Shown: positions 26,655-35,980 of the stretch, in pieces
How the letters are laid out: the number at the start of each line of letters is the position of its first letter
How positions within the stretch are numbered: position 1 is the stretch's first letter
Assembly (NCBI GenBank): GCA_030729925.1
Contig: JANQWK010000012.1
Span: forward strand, 63,552 to 127,551
Direction of reading: 5' to 3'
Length of the DNA: 64,000 nt
DNA from: Saprospiraceae bacterium
GTDB lineage: Bacteria > Bacteroidota > Bacteroidia > Chitinophagales > Saprospiraceae
Notes under the pieces: model-generated
The model's database searches: none
Told to the model about the DNA's origin: nothing
Seen by the model: only the letters and a program-made list of their open reading frames with translations
Program-made: the position numbers and the translations under genes

Positions 26655-27569
26655 ATGAATATTGGCATTTTATCCAGAGGTCCCCAGTTGTATTCTACCC
26701 AGAGCTTGCTGTCGGCAGGAGCGCGGCGCGGGCACGCGATGCAGGTGATCAATCACATGAATTGCGACCTTTTGATTGAAAAAGACGATCCCCACATCAT
26801 GTGCGAGGGCTACAGGCTGGATGATTTCGATGCTGTGATTCCCCGCATAGGTTCTTCGGTGACGATGGCAGGGGCTGCCGTGATCCGCCACTTTGAGATG
26901 ATGGAGGTGTTTACGACGGTGCGTGCGAGTGCGCTGTTGCAGTCGCGCAACAAGCTTCAGTCGCTCCAGATGCTGGCCCGTCACGGGGTGGATGTGCCGC
27001 GAACCATTTTTGCGCGGGTGGATTGTGATTTGGAGTACCTGATTGACTATGTGGGAGGTCTGCCCGTAGTCATCAAATTGCTGGAGAGCACCCACGGGAT
27101 CGGAGTGATTCTGGCCGATACGCGCAACCAGGCAGAGGCTACCATGGAAACCCTGCAGCGGCTGAGGGGCAATGTGTTGATGCAGGAGTACATTGCGGAG
27201 GCCAATGGTGCCGATATCCGCGCGATTGTGATTGACGGAAAGATTGTGGCGGCCATGGAGCGCAAAGCGCAAAAAGGGGAGTTTCGTTCCAATCTCCATA
27301 GGGGAGCTACGGCCAGAAAGGTCGAACTGACTCCTGAAGAAGCAGCTGTCGTGGTCACTGCTACTGAGATTATGGGTCTGGATATTGCGGGGGTTGACTT
27401 GCTGCGCTCGCGCAGAGGTCCTTTGATCATGGAGATCAATGCCTCGCCCGGGCTGGAGGGCATTGAAGCCACCACAGAGGTAGATGTGGCCGGCTTGATC
27501 ATTGAATTTATCGAAAAACAGGTGCAGCACCTTCGGCAAGCCCGCCGGGAAGCGAGCTTGTTTCCCTGA
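26655..27569 (+). CDS. rimK: RimK-type ATP-grasp ligase (ribosomal protein S6 glutamate ligase)
   Basis: 304 residues. N-terminal domain MNIGILSRGPQLYST with PRIGSS, then an ATP-grasp fold: KLLESTHGIGVILADT, MQEYIAEANGADIRAIVIDGKIVAAM, RSNLHRGATA and the metal-binding MEINASPGLEGIEATT near the C-terminus. Closely follows E. coli RimK in length and motifs. RimK adds glutamate residues to the C-terminus of ribosomal protein S6 and can make poly-glutamate. Divergent from the transporter gene; the downstream PepSY gene starts 19 bases after its stop. Confidence 0.93.
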   Translation: MNIGILSRGPQLYSTQSLLSAGARRGHAMQVINHMNCDLLIEKDDPHIMCEGYRLDDFDAVIPRIGSSVTMAGAAVIRHFEMMEVFTTVRASALLQSRNKLQSLQMLARHGVDVPRTIFARVDCDLEYLIDYVGGLPVVIKLLESTHGIGVILADTRNQAEATMETLQRLRGNVLMQEYIAEANGADIRAIVIDGKIVAAMERKAQKGEFRSNLHRGATARKVELTPEEAAVVVTATEIMGLDIAGVDLLRSRRGPLIMEINASPGLEGIEATTEVDVAGLIIEFIEKQVQHLRQARREASLFP

Positions 27570-27588
27570 TTATCATATAAGTTTTGAT

Positions 27589-28155
27589 ATGTCAAGTAAA
27601 TCATCCGGTTTAGTCGTCCTATCGCGCAAATTCAGGAGCTACCATACTTATGTGGGGCTAACCCTGGCCATTCTGATCTGCATCAGTGCCTTGACAGGCA
27701 TCTTGCTGGCGCTAAAAAAAGAATTTTCTGTATTGCAGACACCCACCCAGGAGGGTTCGACCCAGAACCTGTCCGAGTGGCTGCCCGTAGCTGATTTGGT
27801 GGAGCTGGCTACAGCTGCCCTGATCGCTGCACACCCGGAAGAGGAGGGGATGCTGACCATTGACCGACTGGATGTTCGGCCTTCCAACGGGGTCGTCAAA
27901 GTGCTGTTCAAAGAGCGCTGGTGGGAAGTCCAGGTGGACGGAAAAACCGGTGAGGTAAAGGCGATCTCCAAGCGCACCTCCGACTGGATAGAGGCCATAC
28001 ACGATGGTTCGATCATCAGCGACACCTTCAAACTGATCAGCATGAATGCCGTGGGCTGGGGACTGTTGTTCATGACCCTGAGCGGTATTTGGCTGTGGTA
28101 TGGCCCGAAAGTGATCCGCGCGCGGAAAAAGGGTGTTAAAACTACTTCTTGGTAG
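27589..28155 (+). CDS. PepSY-associated transmembrane protein
   Basis: 188 residues from MSSKSSGLVVLS. One helix near residues 20-42 (HTYVGLTLAILICISALTGILLALKK), a periplasmic PepSY-like domain (about 85-130, VKVLFKERWWEVQVDGKTGEV), and a second helix (AVGWGLLFMTLSGIWLWYGPKVI). This is the short two-helix form of the PepSY_TM family, whose longer relatives include ferric-siderophore reductases; no heme ligand set is obvious. Follows rimK closely and converges on the DUF2279 gene. Confidence 0.8.
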   Translation: MSSKSSGLVVLSRKFRSYHTYVGLTLAILICISALTGILLALKKEFSVLQTPTQEGSTQNLSEWLPVADLVELATAALIAAHPEEEGMLTIDRLDVRPSNGVVKVLFKERWWEVQVDGKTGEVKAISKRTSDWIEAIHDGSIISDTFKLISMNAVGWGLLFMTLSGIWLWYGPKVIRARKKGVKTTSW

Positions 28156-28166
28156 GGATATCCGCT

Positions 28167-29162
28167 CTACCAATGCCACAAATGTCCCTTGACGCCTCCC
28201 CGGGTGTTGATTTCCAGGGCAGGGGCGGGTATCTTGAGCCAGTTGAGGCTGTGAAGGAGGGTGCGGAGTGTCCGGTTGTTGACGGGGATGCGGCGGAGGT
28301 CCAGGTCGAGCGAGAGGTAGAACTGGCTGTAGCGGGGATAGTTTTGTGCTGATAGTTCGAATGCGGCACCGCTGTCGGAGGTCCAGGTGTTGTCGTGCCC
28401 CCCGTAGAGGTTACCTGCTCCGTACCCAAGGGCAATATTGAGCCAGGCGGGAAATTTTTTTGCCGAAGGCGTGGCCAAAAAGGAAGATGGGTTGATCGAA
28501 AGCCAAACGGTGGTGGCATTGTAGTTTTTGAGGAAGGTTTGCACCGCTCCCTGGCCGAAGAGGTCTTGTCCTCTTTCTTGCAGCGAGGTGGTGGATTGTC
28601 CGTCCGTAGAGGTGATCACGGCTTCGGGATAGCCGGGGTGCCAGGCAGAGCCTTTGATGCGGATGCGCTGTTCCTGCCAGTGGAGTTCCTGGGCGGCAAA
28701 CAGACCGGCACCGGCGATATTGAAGGCCATATCGGGCCAGGAAAAACCCCATTTTTGCGAGAAACCATCCATGATTTCGAGGGTGCTTTGGATGAGCATG
28801 CCTGTGCCGACGCCAAGCCAGACGGCCGAGTTTCGGCGAAATCCGACCCATTGGGCTACCCGGAAGGCGAGTTCGCTTTCGGCGTAAGTGGCGTAGAGGT
28901 GCCCGGCTTTGTCCATGCCCCGCCATTCTCCCCAGTCGTTGAAGGTGTGGAAGGGACCGAGTTCATAGTTTTTGTACCAAGTGTCGTAGAGCAGGTAAGT
29001 GGCTCCGCCGTAAGCTGGTATGCCCAGGCCGAGTACCCAGGTGAGTCTTTGCGGGTACAGGCTATCCGGGGTGGCTGATTGTTGTGCAAGAGCCTTTTGC
29101 AGACAGAGACAGAGCAATACCCACGCAGCAAATAGGCGCAGGGGACGTTTTCCGAGGATCAT
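28167..29162 (-). CDS. DUF2279 family outer-membrane/periplasmic protein
   Basis: 331 residues from MILGKRPLRLF. Signal peptide ends near KALAQQ. The region WYKNYELGPFHTFNDWGEWRGMDKAGHLYATY with later DGFSQKWGFSWPDMAFNIAGAG is the DUF2279 (YfiM-like) pattern of conserved Trp, His, Asp and Gly. The end is rich in alternating hydrophobic strands (QFYLSLDLDLRRI), hinting at a membrane-associated barrel. Its ATG overlaps the stop of the cyclodeaminase-like gene by four bases (ATGA), indicating translational coupling. Function unknown. Confidence 0.75.
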   Translation of the reverse strand: MILGKRPLRLFAAWVLLCLCLQKALAQQSATPDSLYPQRLTWVLGLGIPAYGGATYLLYDTWYKNYELGPFHTFNDWGEWRGMDKAGHLYATYAESELAFRVAQWVGFRRNSAVWLGVGTGMLIQSTLEIMDGFSQKWGFSWPDMAFNIAGAGLFAAQELHWQEQRIRIKGSAWHPGYPEAVITSTDGQSTTSLQERGQDLFGQGAVQTFLKNYNATTVWLSINPSSFLATPSAKKFPAWLNIALGYGAGNLYGGHDNTWTSDSGAAFELSAQNYPRYSQFYLSLDLDLRRIPVNNRTLRTLLHSLNWLKIPAPALEINTRGGVKGHLWHW

Positions 29163-30139
29163 AGTTCGATCTTGGTGCCGATATTTTTTGCAGCGGCATT
29201 TCTGAGGATCAGGTCGGCAGCCCAAAGATCCTGTGCGGTCATCCCGTGGGATTTATACACGGTAATTTGGGAGCCGTTGATTCTGGCCGGGATGGTTCCC
29301 GCGATGACCTGTCCGATTTCTCCGATGATCTGACTTTTTTCCATGCTGCCTTCTGCCAGAGGGATGAGTACATCGCCGCCTTCGCGGAAAAGGGAGTCCA
29401 GGGAGTCGGTATAGACGATGGCTTTTTGCATGAGGGCACTGTCCACTTCCCGGTTTTGGGCGGTATGGGCACCTACGATATTGATGTGGGTGCCGGCTTT
29501 TACCCAGTTGCCGGGTAAGATGGGGGTATGAGCAGCAGTTACGGTGCAGATAATCTCACAGTTGGCCGCTTCCCGGGGATCTTCGGTTACGGTGATCGTC
29601 GCTTTGCAGGTGGGCTGTAAGGTATCGGCCAGTGCCTGGGCTTTGTCTTGGTTCCTGCCCCAAATGACGATCTGCTCTATGGGTCTGACACAACAAATAG
29701 CTTCGATATGGGTCTCGGCCTGAACCCCGGTGCCCATAATGCCACAGGTGGTAGCCGCCGCCCGAGCCAGGTACTTGGAAGCCAGTCCGGATACAGCTGC
29801 AGTGCGGATGGCCGTCATGGAAGCACCATCCAGGATAGCGACCGGCGTACCGGTAAGGGTATCAAACAGGGCGACAAATCCCTGGATAAGGGGTAGTCCG
29901 CGCGCAGGGTTGTCGGGGTGCAGGCTAATGAGTTTGGTGCCATATACACTGAGCTTTTCACTGGAACCCGGCATGAGTCCGTAGGTGGCATTTTGTCCCA
30001 TGACCTGATGAAAAGATCGGGGCGGTATGGCCGTTTTGCCGGTACTGCTCATCAACATGGCTTCTTCCATAGCCTGGATGCAGGCCGACATGGGAAGCAG
30101 TTCTTTTACCTGGGTTGCGTTGATGATGGTTAGGGTCAT
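29159..30139 (-). CDS. Ornithine cyclodeaminase / mu-crystallin family protein
   Basis: 326 residues from MTLTIINATQVKELL. Substrate-side motifs PPRSFHQVMG and KLISLHPDNPARGLPLIQGFVALFD lead to DGASMTAIRTAAVSGLASKYLAR, then the Rossmann NAD-binding loop GIMGTGVQAETHIEA. Family members convert ornithine to proline, reduce cyclic imino acids, or synthesise unusual amino acids such as diaminopropionate precursors and opine-like compounds; which applies here is open. The YkvI-like membrane protein gene ends 14 bases before it. The bases around the start are a run of GGTTAGGGTT/ATGGTT-like micro-repeats. Confidence 0.85.
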   Translation of the reverse strand: MTLTIINATQVKELLPMSACIQAMEEAMLMSSTGKTAIPPRSFHQVMGQNATYGLMPGSSEKLSVYGTKLISLHPDNPARGLPLIQGFVALFDTLTGTPVAILDGASMTAIRTAAVSGLASKYLARAAATTCGIMGTGVQAETHIEAICCVRPIEQIVIWGRNQDKAQALADTLQPTCKATITVTEDPREAANCEIICTVTAAHTPILPGNWVKAGTHINIVGAHTAQNREVDSALMQKAIVYTDSLDSLFREGGDVLIPLAEGSMEKSQIIGEIGQVIAGTIPARINGSQITVYKSHGMTAQDLWAADLILRNAAAKNIGTKIEL

Positions 30140-30153
30140 GGTTAGGGTTATGG

Positions 30154-31251
30154 TTATGGTTTTGAACGGTAGAGTTGATATACGCCCAGGGTCAAAATGG
30201 GCAGGATATAGATTCCCAGCGAAAACCAGGCCAGGGAGCCATAGCCTTTGGCTACCAAGGCCACAATGCCGAGATTGGCCAGCAAGAGGCTGGTGAGGAC
30301 AGCTGCCGCCGCAATGATGCTGTGCAGCTCGGGTCGAAGGGGTTTTCCTTTTTGTTCTATCCACCAATTGTCGAGCCGCTCGTTGATTCCCTGGAGTACC
30401 CCGACCCCCGTCTGGGCAATGGTGCCAAAGAGAAATACAACATAGACCAGCAGGAGCCACTCCAGACCCATATCGCGCAGCAGCCAGTACGTGGGGATGG
30501 GCTGCTCCAGTACTCCCGGATAGCCGGCCATAAAGCTCAGGTGAAAAATGAGTCCGGGAAAGATGGCGAGAAAACCGCCAATCATGCCAGCCCCCCAGGC
30601 TTGGGCTCGGGTTTGGATGTGCTCGGCTGCATAAAGGGCCACCGGCACCAGGAAGATGTTGAACAGGAAAAACTGAAAGGCACTGGTGATCCAGCTACCG
30701 CCACCCTGGTCACTTGCAAAACTGGCTGCAATGGCATCGCCCCGCAAAATGAAGGTAGCCACCACAAACACCACCAACACCAAGCTCATGAGCAGCCCCC
30801 AGGTGGTGAGGGTTTGCGCTACCCATTGGCGACCAAAATAATTCAGCAGCACCACGATCAGGAGCATGAGCACAATCCCCGCATACGAGGGCAACCCAAA
30901 GGTATCCTTCAGGACTTCTCCCGCGGCAGAGCCGGTGACGGCCAATACCAGCAAGAGGGTAACCAGAAAGACGATCTCGTACAGGAACCACAGCGGGCCG
31001 AGGAGTTGCTTGAAAAAGGTGCGGTAATCCAGCGCCTTGAACTGGCGGGCGAAGTCAAAACTGACTGCCATGACCAGCCCCATCAACAGTCCAATGAGGA
31101 TGTTGGCGTAGAGCCCGTTCCAGGGACCGAAGCGGCTGATAAACTCTACCACTTCTCTTCCGGTGCCATAGCCGCCACCAACAATTACCGATTGGTACAC
31201 CGCGCCGGGAACCAACCAGATCTTTATCCAGGAATGAATTTGCTTTTTCAA
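30154..31251 (-). CDS. YkvI-like multi-pass membrane protein
   Basis: 365 residues with about ten hydrophobic segments. The start, WLVPGAVYQSVIVGGGYGTGREVVEFISRFGPWNG, has the glycine-rich broken first helix seen in LeuT-fold transporters and matches the YkvI family, which lacks assigned function. A second marker is LFGTIAQTGVGVLQGINERLDNW. First gene of an operon with the cyclodeaminase-like and DUF2279 genes, suggesting transport of the amino acid handled by that enzyme (inference). Confidence 0.75.
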   Translation of the reverse strand: MKKQIHSWIKIWLVPGAVYQSVIVGGGYGTGREVVEFISRFGPWNGLYANILIGLLMGLVMAVSFDFARQFKALDYRTFFKQLLGPLWFLYEIVFLVTLLLVLAVTGSAAGEVLKDTFGLPSYAGIVLMLLIVVLLNYFGRQWVAQTLTTWGLLMSLVLVVFVVATFILRGDAIAASFASDQGGGSWITSAFQFFLFNIFLVPVALYAAEHIQTRAQAWGAGMIGGFLAIFPGLIFHLSFMAGYPGVLEQPIPTYWLLRDMGLEWLLLVYVVFLFGTIAQTGVGVLQGINERLDNWWIEQKGKPLRPELHSIIAAAAVLTSLLLANLGIVALVAKGYGSLAWFSLGIYILPILTLGVYQLYRSKP

Positions 31252-31440
31252 GGGAGTAGCTTTAATCCGGCCGTTATAGGATGAAATTTATAGGGTTCAA
31301 CTAAAAACAGCTCAAAAGATAATGGCTTGCTTAAAATTATTAAAATGAAAAGTGGATAACTTATAAAGTTTCCTGCTTTTCGTTGGATTTTCCTAATTTG
31401 TTGGAAAATTGTTGCTTTTCACCAAACTATGCTTGTTGCC

Positions 31441-31905
31441 ATGCCAGAATTTCAATTGTCCGTCAATGGAGCGCGGTTTTCCGTAACCGCAGAAGCAGAT
31501 ACGCCCCTGTTGTGGGTGTTGCGGGATTACCTGGGGCTGACCGGCACCCGCTTTGGGTGTGGCCAGGGCCTGTGCGGGGCTTGCACCGTGCACCTCGATG
31601 GGATGCCTATGCGCTCCTGTAGCCTTCCCCTGAGTGCAGTGGGCACTCAGAAAATTACTACTATTGAAGGGATTTCCGCAGCGGGTCTGCACCGGGTTCA
31701 GGAAGCCTGGATCGCCGAACAGGTGCCGCAGTGCGGATATTGCCAGTCGGGACAGATCATGTCTGCCGTAGCCCTGCTGCGCGATTCCCCCAATCCCTCA
31801 GATGAAGAGATAGATGCGGCCATGCAGGGAAATATTTGCCGATGTGGTACCTACCAGCGGATTCGCAAGGCGATCAAACGGGCTGCCGAAATGCCCGGCG
31901 ATTAA
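31441..31905 (+). CDS. Molybdenum hydroxylase small subunit, [2Fe-2S] (IorA-like)
   Basis: 154 residues from [10 protein letters not shown]; a start 12 bases upstream is also possible. The N-terminal ferredoxin domain has Cys40, Cys45, Cys48 and Cys60 ([13 protein letters not shown]). The C-terminal helical domain has Cys98, Cys101, Cys133 and Cys135 ([16 protein letters not shown]). All eight cluster ligands are therefore present. The subunit passes electrons from the molybdopterin subunit encoded 22 bases downstream. Isoquinoline 1-oxidoreductase is the reference two-subunit enzyme, but the true substrate is unknown. Confidence 0.92.
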   Translation: MPEFQLSVNGARFSVTAEADTPLLWVLRDYLGLTGTRFGCGQGLCGACTVHLDGMPMRSCSLPLSAVGTQKITTIEGISAAGLHRVQEAWIAEQVPQCGYCQSGQIMSAVALLRDSPNPSDEEIDAAMQGNICRCGTYQRIRKAIKRAAEMPGD

Positions 31906-31927
31906 TTCACGCTTCAATTTACGGAAT

Positions 31928-34114
31928 ATGACTACAGGTTTAAATACGATCCAGCGCAGAACTTTTCTCAAACAGGCTGGACTGGCCGGTACCGCCCTGG
32001 TATTGGGGGTATATGCAAGCGCTTGTACTCCGACAGAACCGGAGGGCGAGATTCGGGCTTTTCGCCCGGGGATTGACGATATCCCCGAGGGTACGGCATT
32101 GGGGGCTTTTGTGATCATTGATGCCGATAACAGCGTTACCATTATGTCGCATCGCCCGGATATGGGGCAGGGCACTTTTTTCTCTGTACCGCTGATTATC
32201 GCGGAGGAATTGGGGGTTGACCCCAGTGCCATAACGATTAAAAAGGCTCCGGGCGATGAAAAATACGGCCCACAAGGGGTAGGGGGGAGCGCGAGCATTC
32301 GCTCCATGTGGGAACCCATGCGCAAGGTGGGGGCCACCGCCCGACAGTTGCTGCTCGAAGCGGCTGCTCAAACCTGGGGCGTGACGGCTTCGGCGTGCAG
32401 CGCGAAAGAGGGCTGGGTGTGGAAAACCGGAGGTACAGATAAGTTGTCTTTCGGCGAACTGGCTCCTCTGGCAGCTACCCTGCCGATTCCTGCACAGCCA
32501 ACATTAAAGGCTATAGCCGATTTTGCGTATATCGGCAAGTCGGTTCCGAACCCTTCCGTGCCTGCAAAGGTGACAGGGACAGCCGATTTTGCCATGGATA
32601 TCCAGCGCCCGGGAATGGTGTATGCCGTGGTGGAGCGCGCTCCTTTCGGGGCTACGCTTAAAACGCTGGACGACCAGGAGGCGAAAGCAGTGGTCGGGGT
32701 GGAACAGGTGCTGCAGGTGAGGCGGCCGGTGGACAAACATACCTTCGATGGGGTGGCCGTGGTGGCCAATAGTTATTGGGCTGCCCTGAAAGCCAGGAAG
32801 TTGCTTAAGATCGAGTGGGAGATGCCTGCGGCGACCCACGATTCGGATGCCGTCCTCGCGCGTTGCCACGAGGAGGCCATGAAAGGTACAGCGGCTCCTG
32901 TCATTCGTACAGGCGATGCGGGTAAAGCTTTTGCAGCAGCCAACCAGACCCTGGACTTGGTCTATGAGACGCCTTTTGCCGCGCACGCGGCTATGGAACC
33001 GCAAAATGTAGTGGTGGAAATTACCGATCAGGGCTGCGAGTTGTGGATAGGCAATCAGTTTCCCGACGATGTAAAAAAAGAGGCAGCCACGTTCCTGGGA
33101 TTGGATCCGACGCAGGTACAGGTGCACATGGCCTTCATGGGCGGAGGTTTTGGCCGGAAGTCACAGACAGATGTGGCCATGGAGGCACTCGCAGTGGCTA
33201 AAGCAGTGAACAAACCGGTAAAGCTGATCTGGACCCGGGAAGATGATATTCGACAGAGTGCCATGCGCCCTCCTACGGTCAACCGGCTGAAAGGGGCGCT
33301 GGATGAAAGGGGGAAGTTGGTTTCCCTGGAACATACGGTTGCCGCTCCTTCTCTGGCTTACGGCATCTGGGGCATGCACAGCCCCGACCGCATACCCGGC
33401 TTTTTGGTGGAACCAATGGGCGAACACGTGTATCTGGTTCCGAATTTACAGGCCAATTTTGCCTTGGTGGACGTGGATCCACTTCCGATTACCTGGTGGC
33501 GCTCGGTGTATGCTTCTACCAACGCCTTTGGACACGAGTGCTTCATTGACGAAATGGCTGCTTTGGCAGGCAAGGATCCTTTTGATTTTCGCATGGAGAT
33601 GATGACCCATAATCCACGTTTTATGCGCCTGATGGACAAATTGCGCAGCCTTTCGGGCTGGGATACGCCTATGGCAGAGGGCAAAGCCAGAGGGGTGGCC
33701 GTGGTGAAGAGCTTCGAATCTACGGTTGGACATGTAGTGGAGGTGTCCCGTCGGGAAAATGGGGAAGCGCGGGTGGACAAGGTGTATAGCGTGGTGGATT
33801 GCGGTCTGGCCATACACCCCGATACTGTGAAGGCACAGGTGGAAGGCAGTATTGTAATGGGATTGTCGGCTGCGGTCAAACCAGGATTGACGGTCAAGAA
33901 CAGCGCCGTGGTGGAGGGTAACTTCCACGACTATCCCGTATTGCGCATTCATGAGACCCCTACGATGGACATCCATATCCTGGAAAGTGAGGAAGATCCC
34001 ACGGGTATTGGCGAGCCTGCACTACCGCCATTGGCTCCGGCTCTGGCCAATGCCTTGTATGCACTCGGTGGCCAGCGGATCAGGAAATTGCCGATTGATT
34101 TGTCGGCCGTCTAA
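31928..34114 (+). CDS. Molybdopterin-binding hydroxylase large subunit (IorB-like)
   Basis: 728 residues from MTTGLNTIQRRTFLKQAG. RRTFLK (10-15) is a Tat export motif, and ASAC33 could act as a lipobox, so the folded enzyme is probably exported and perhaps lipid-anchored. Aldehyde oxidase-type motifs are present: GQGTFF, FMGGGFGRKSQTDVAMEA, and GIGEPALPPLAPALANA, whose Glu is the conserved active-site base. Single-chain IorB-type subunits fuse the two molybdopterin domains in this way. Downstream, the methyltransferase gene converges six bases away. No insertion chaperone (XdhC/CoxI-like) is nearby. Confidence 0.92.
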   Translation: MTTGLNTIQRRTFLKQAGLAGTALVLGVYASACTPTEPEGEIRAFRPGIDDIPEGTALGAFVIIDADNSVTIMSHRPDMGQGTFFSVPLIIAEELGVDPSAITIKKAPGDEKYGPQGVGGSASIRSMWEPMRKVGATARQLLLEAAAQTWGVTASACSAKEGWVWKTGGTDKLSFGELAPLAATLPIPAQPTLKAIADFAYIGKSVPNPSVPAKVTGTADFAMDIQRPGMVYAVVERAPFGATLKTLDDQEAKAVVGVEQVLQVRRPVDKHTFDGVAVVANSYWAALKARKLLKIEWEMPAATHDSDAVLARCHEEAMKGTAAPVIRTGDAGKAFAAANQTLDLVYETPFAAHAAMEPQNVVVEITDQGCELWIGNQFPDDVKKEAATFLGLDPTQVQVHMAFMGGGFGRKSQTDVAMEALAVAKAVNKPVKLIWTREDDIRQSAMRPPTVNRLKGALDERGKLVSLEHTVAAPSLAYGIWGMHSPDRIPGFLVEPMGEHVYLVPNLQANFALVDVDPLPITWWRSVYASTNAFGHECFIDEMAALAGKDPFDFRMEMMTHNPRFMRLMDKLRSLSGWDTPMAEGKARGVAVVKSFESTVGHVVEVSRRENGEARVDKVYSVVDCGLAIHPDTVKAQVEGSIVMGLSAAVKPGLTVKNSAVVEGNFHDYPVLRIHETPTMDIHILESEEDPTGIGEPALPPLAPALANALYALGGQRIRKLPIDLSAV

Positions 34115-34120
34115 ATCATT

Positions 34121-34948
34121 TTATTGTGGTTTTCGGCCTTCCGCATAGTTGAGCCCATACCACAGCGTCGCATCCGGCAGTTTGCGCCAGTCGTCGAGCA
34201 GCCGGATGCAATCCTCAAACAAACCAGCCGTAATCAATCCCTCGGAGACCATCCATTCCCGGGATCCCATGAGGATACCGAGGATGTTTTCGGCGACAAC
34301 CGGAAAAATGGATTGTCCGGCTGATCCGCCAAAGAAAATGAGTTTGGGTTCGATATGGACAAGCCCTTGCTGCTGCAGCAGGCTTACCAACCGGCGCCCC
34401 ACCAGCGGATCATTGCCCAGTCTTTCGTAAGAACGAAGATACGCCTCCCAAAGGATCGCAAATCCCGGAGGTTCGGGCCACAAGCGAAAGTTGGCGTGGT
34501 CGTCGTCCAGAAGCACCACGCTTCCCCCGGGTTTGACGGCAGCTGCCATCTGCCGGACAACCACTTCCGGCCGCCTGACGTGTTCGAGTACAAACCGGGT
34601 ATGTGCCAAGTCGAAACTACCCCATTCGGGATCTGATAGAGGAAGCTGTTCTGCCAATCCCTGTCGAAACTCCAGCTTCTGAGTAGCAGGATCTCCTGCA
34701 GCCAGGTTACGCGCTTTTTCCAGTTGTCGCGCATCGCGTTCGATACCAAGCACAAAAGCATCGTCGGGCAATACTCCGGCCATGGCGCGGGTAAACTGAC
34801 CCAGTCCGCTTCCCACATCCAGCACGCGATGCACCCGGCTATCCAAATTAAGAGCAGCCAGGCAGGATTGGTTGAGCCAGTCGTTGAGCCGGGAAAGCCG
34901 ATCCTGCTCTATCGGATCACTTCCGTGGATGTAGAGGGACTCTTCCAT
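34121..34948 (-). CDS. Class I SAM-dependent methyltransferase
   Basis: 275 residues. Motif I VLDVGSGLGQFT (42-53), acidic motif II GIERD, the motif around SFDLAHTRFVLEHVRRPE, and AAAVKPGGSVVLLDDD define a Rossmann methyltransferase of the UbiE/arsenite type. No substrate-specific region is recognised. It lies between the convergent molybdenum hydroxylase genes and the second copy of the palindromic repeat, which sits just upstream of its start. Confidence 0.82.
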   Translation of the reverse strand: MEESLYIHGSDPIEQDRLSRLNDWLNQSCLAALNLDSRVHRVLDVGSGLGQFTRAMAGVLPDDAFVLGIERDARQLEKARNLAAGDPATQKLEFRQGLAEQLPLSDPEWGSFDLAHTRFVLEHVRRPEVVVRQMAAAVKPGGSVVLLDDDHANFRLWPEPPGFAILWEAYLRSYERLGNDPLVGRRLVSLLQQQGLVHIEPKLIFFGGSAGQSIFPVVAENILGILMGSREWMVSEGLITAGLFEDCIRLLDDWRKLPDATLWYGLNYAEGRKPQ

Positions 34949-34989
34949 GTATTTTTATTCAAATTATTGGTTGTCAAAGAGTTAAATCA

Positions 34990-35067
34990 CAGGTGGAAGG
35001 CACCTTAAGGTGACTTCCACCTGATTACCCTTATTAATACCTTTAGGGATTAAAAGGTAACTCCTTA
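34990..35067. repeat. Dispersed palindromic repeat, copy 2
   Basis: Near-palindrome at 34990-35023 (17-base arms, one mismatch) with the right flank ATTACCCTTATTAATACCTTT at 35024-35044, same orientation as the copy at 10869. It lies between the methyltransferase start and the 3' end of the propeller-protein gene. The mismatch in the arms is at the same position in both copies but with different bases. Confidence 0.8.
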
Positions 35068-35967
35068 CCGCGTACCCACGATGGCAATTTTGTCTCCCGG
35101 ACTTACCGCCAGGCGGGTAATATTTCGGATGCCATAGAAGCGCAGGTCGGCAATTTCTCGCCACTCCTCATCAAAAAAGCGGTTATAGCGATAAATTTTG
35201 GATCCAAGTGCCATGATAAAAGACCCATCGCGGAGGATCTCGAAGTCTTCGCTACCGGGCAGGGTATTCACGATTTTTGACGGCACGGCATCCCTTCCGT
35301 AAGGATCCAGCGTTTTTTCCATGATGGCCCAGTCCCCAAAATTGTACTTCTGCACATAGGCGATACTGCCGGAGCGAAGAATTTTGAAATCGCGGCCAAC
35401 GCGGGTGGCGATTTCGGTCTGTTCATCGGTTCGGATATCTGCTACTACGAGCTTGTTGGGGGTATCCACCAGGAACAAGGCCACCTGGTTGGCATTGATC
35501 CATTGAAAATAGCCGATATTGTTGATGTACTTGAACAGGGGTTTGCCGGGCGACATGCGGTCTATCGGAAACTGCCACAATCGCTGTATGGTATCCCCGT
35601 TGATGAATTCCTGCCTGACGGCGGAAAAAAAATAATAATCGGGCATGCGTTTAGGGGAAAATTCTCCCTCGGGGGTCTCCGTCACCTGCACCAGGGTCTG
35701 GGCGCTCATATCCAGCGCGTAGATGTCGGTTTGGGTATCCGCTGCCTGGCGTACAGTCAGGTAAATCTCGTTATCGGAGAAAAACGAAGGCTGGTTGTTG
35801 TAGCCATCCGGATTAAATCCGCTCAGCAATTTGGGTTCGGAAAAGCGGTAAGTCGTATCGGAAGTCCGCAGGAGATCAAACAAATACACCTGGCTGCTGG
35901 TCTGCGCTTGCAGTACGGCGGTGCAGGTTGTCAGAAGGAGGCTTATCGGAATCAGAAGCTTGTTCAT
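35065..35967 (-). CDS. Secreted WD40/TolB-like propeller protein
   Basis: 300 residues. Signal peptide ends near AVLQAQ. Repeats such as NNQPSFFSDNEIYLTVRQAADTQTDIYALD and FSPKRMPDYYFFSAVRQ resemble PD40/TolB blades, giving roughly a six-bladed propeller. No catalytic residues are recognised. The alpha/beta hydrolase gene lies 13 bases upstream on the same strand, so they may be cotranscribed. Function unknown. Confidence 0.65.
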   Translation of the reverse strand: MNKLLIPISLLLTTCTAVLQAQTSSQVYLFDLLRTSDTTYRFSEPKLLSGFNPDGYNNQPSFFSDNEIYLTVRQAADTQTDIYALDMSAQTLVQVTETPEGEFSPKRMPDYYFFSAVRQEFINGDTIQRLWQFPIDRMSPGKPLFKYINNIGYFQWINANQVALFLVDTPNKLVVADIRTDEQTEIATRVGRDFKILRSGSIAYVQKYNFGDWAIMEKTLDPYGRDAVPSKIVNTLPGSEDFEILRDGSFIMALGSKIYRYNRFFDEEWREIADLRFYGIRNITRLAVSPGDKIAIVGTR

Positions 35968-35980
35968 AAGTAGTAATTTA

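Noticed and set aside
30121-30160. TTAGGG/ATGGTT-like micro-repeats resembling telomere repeats
   Set aside because: Only three or four imperfect units; they encode the start region of the cyclodeaminase-like gene and its leader, so probably simple-sequence slippage.
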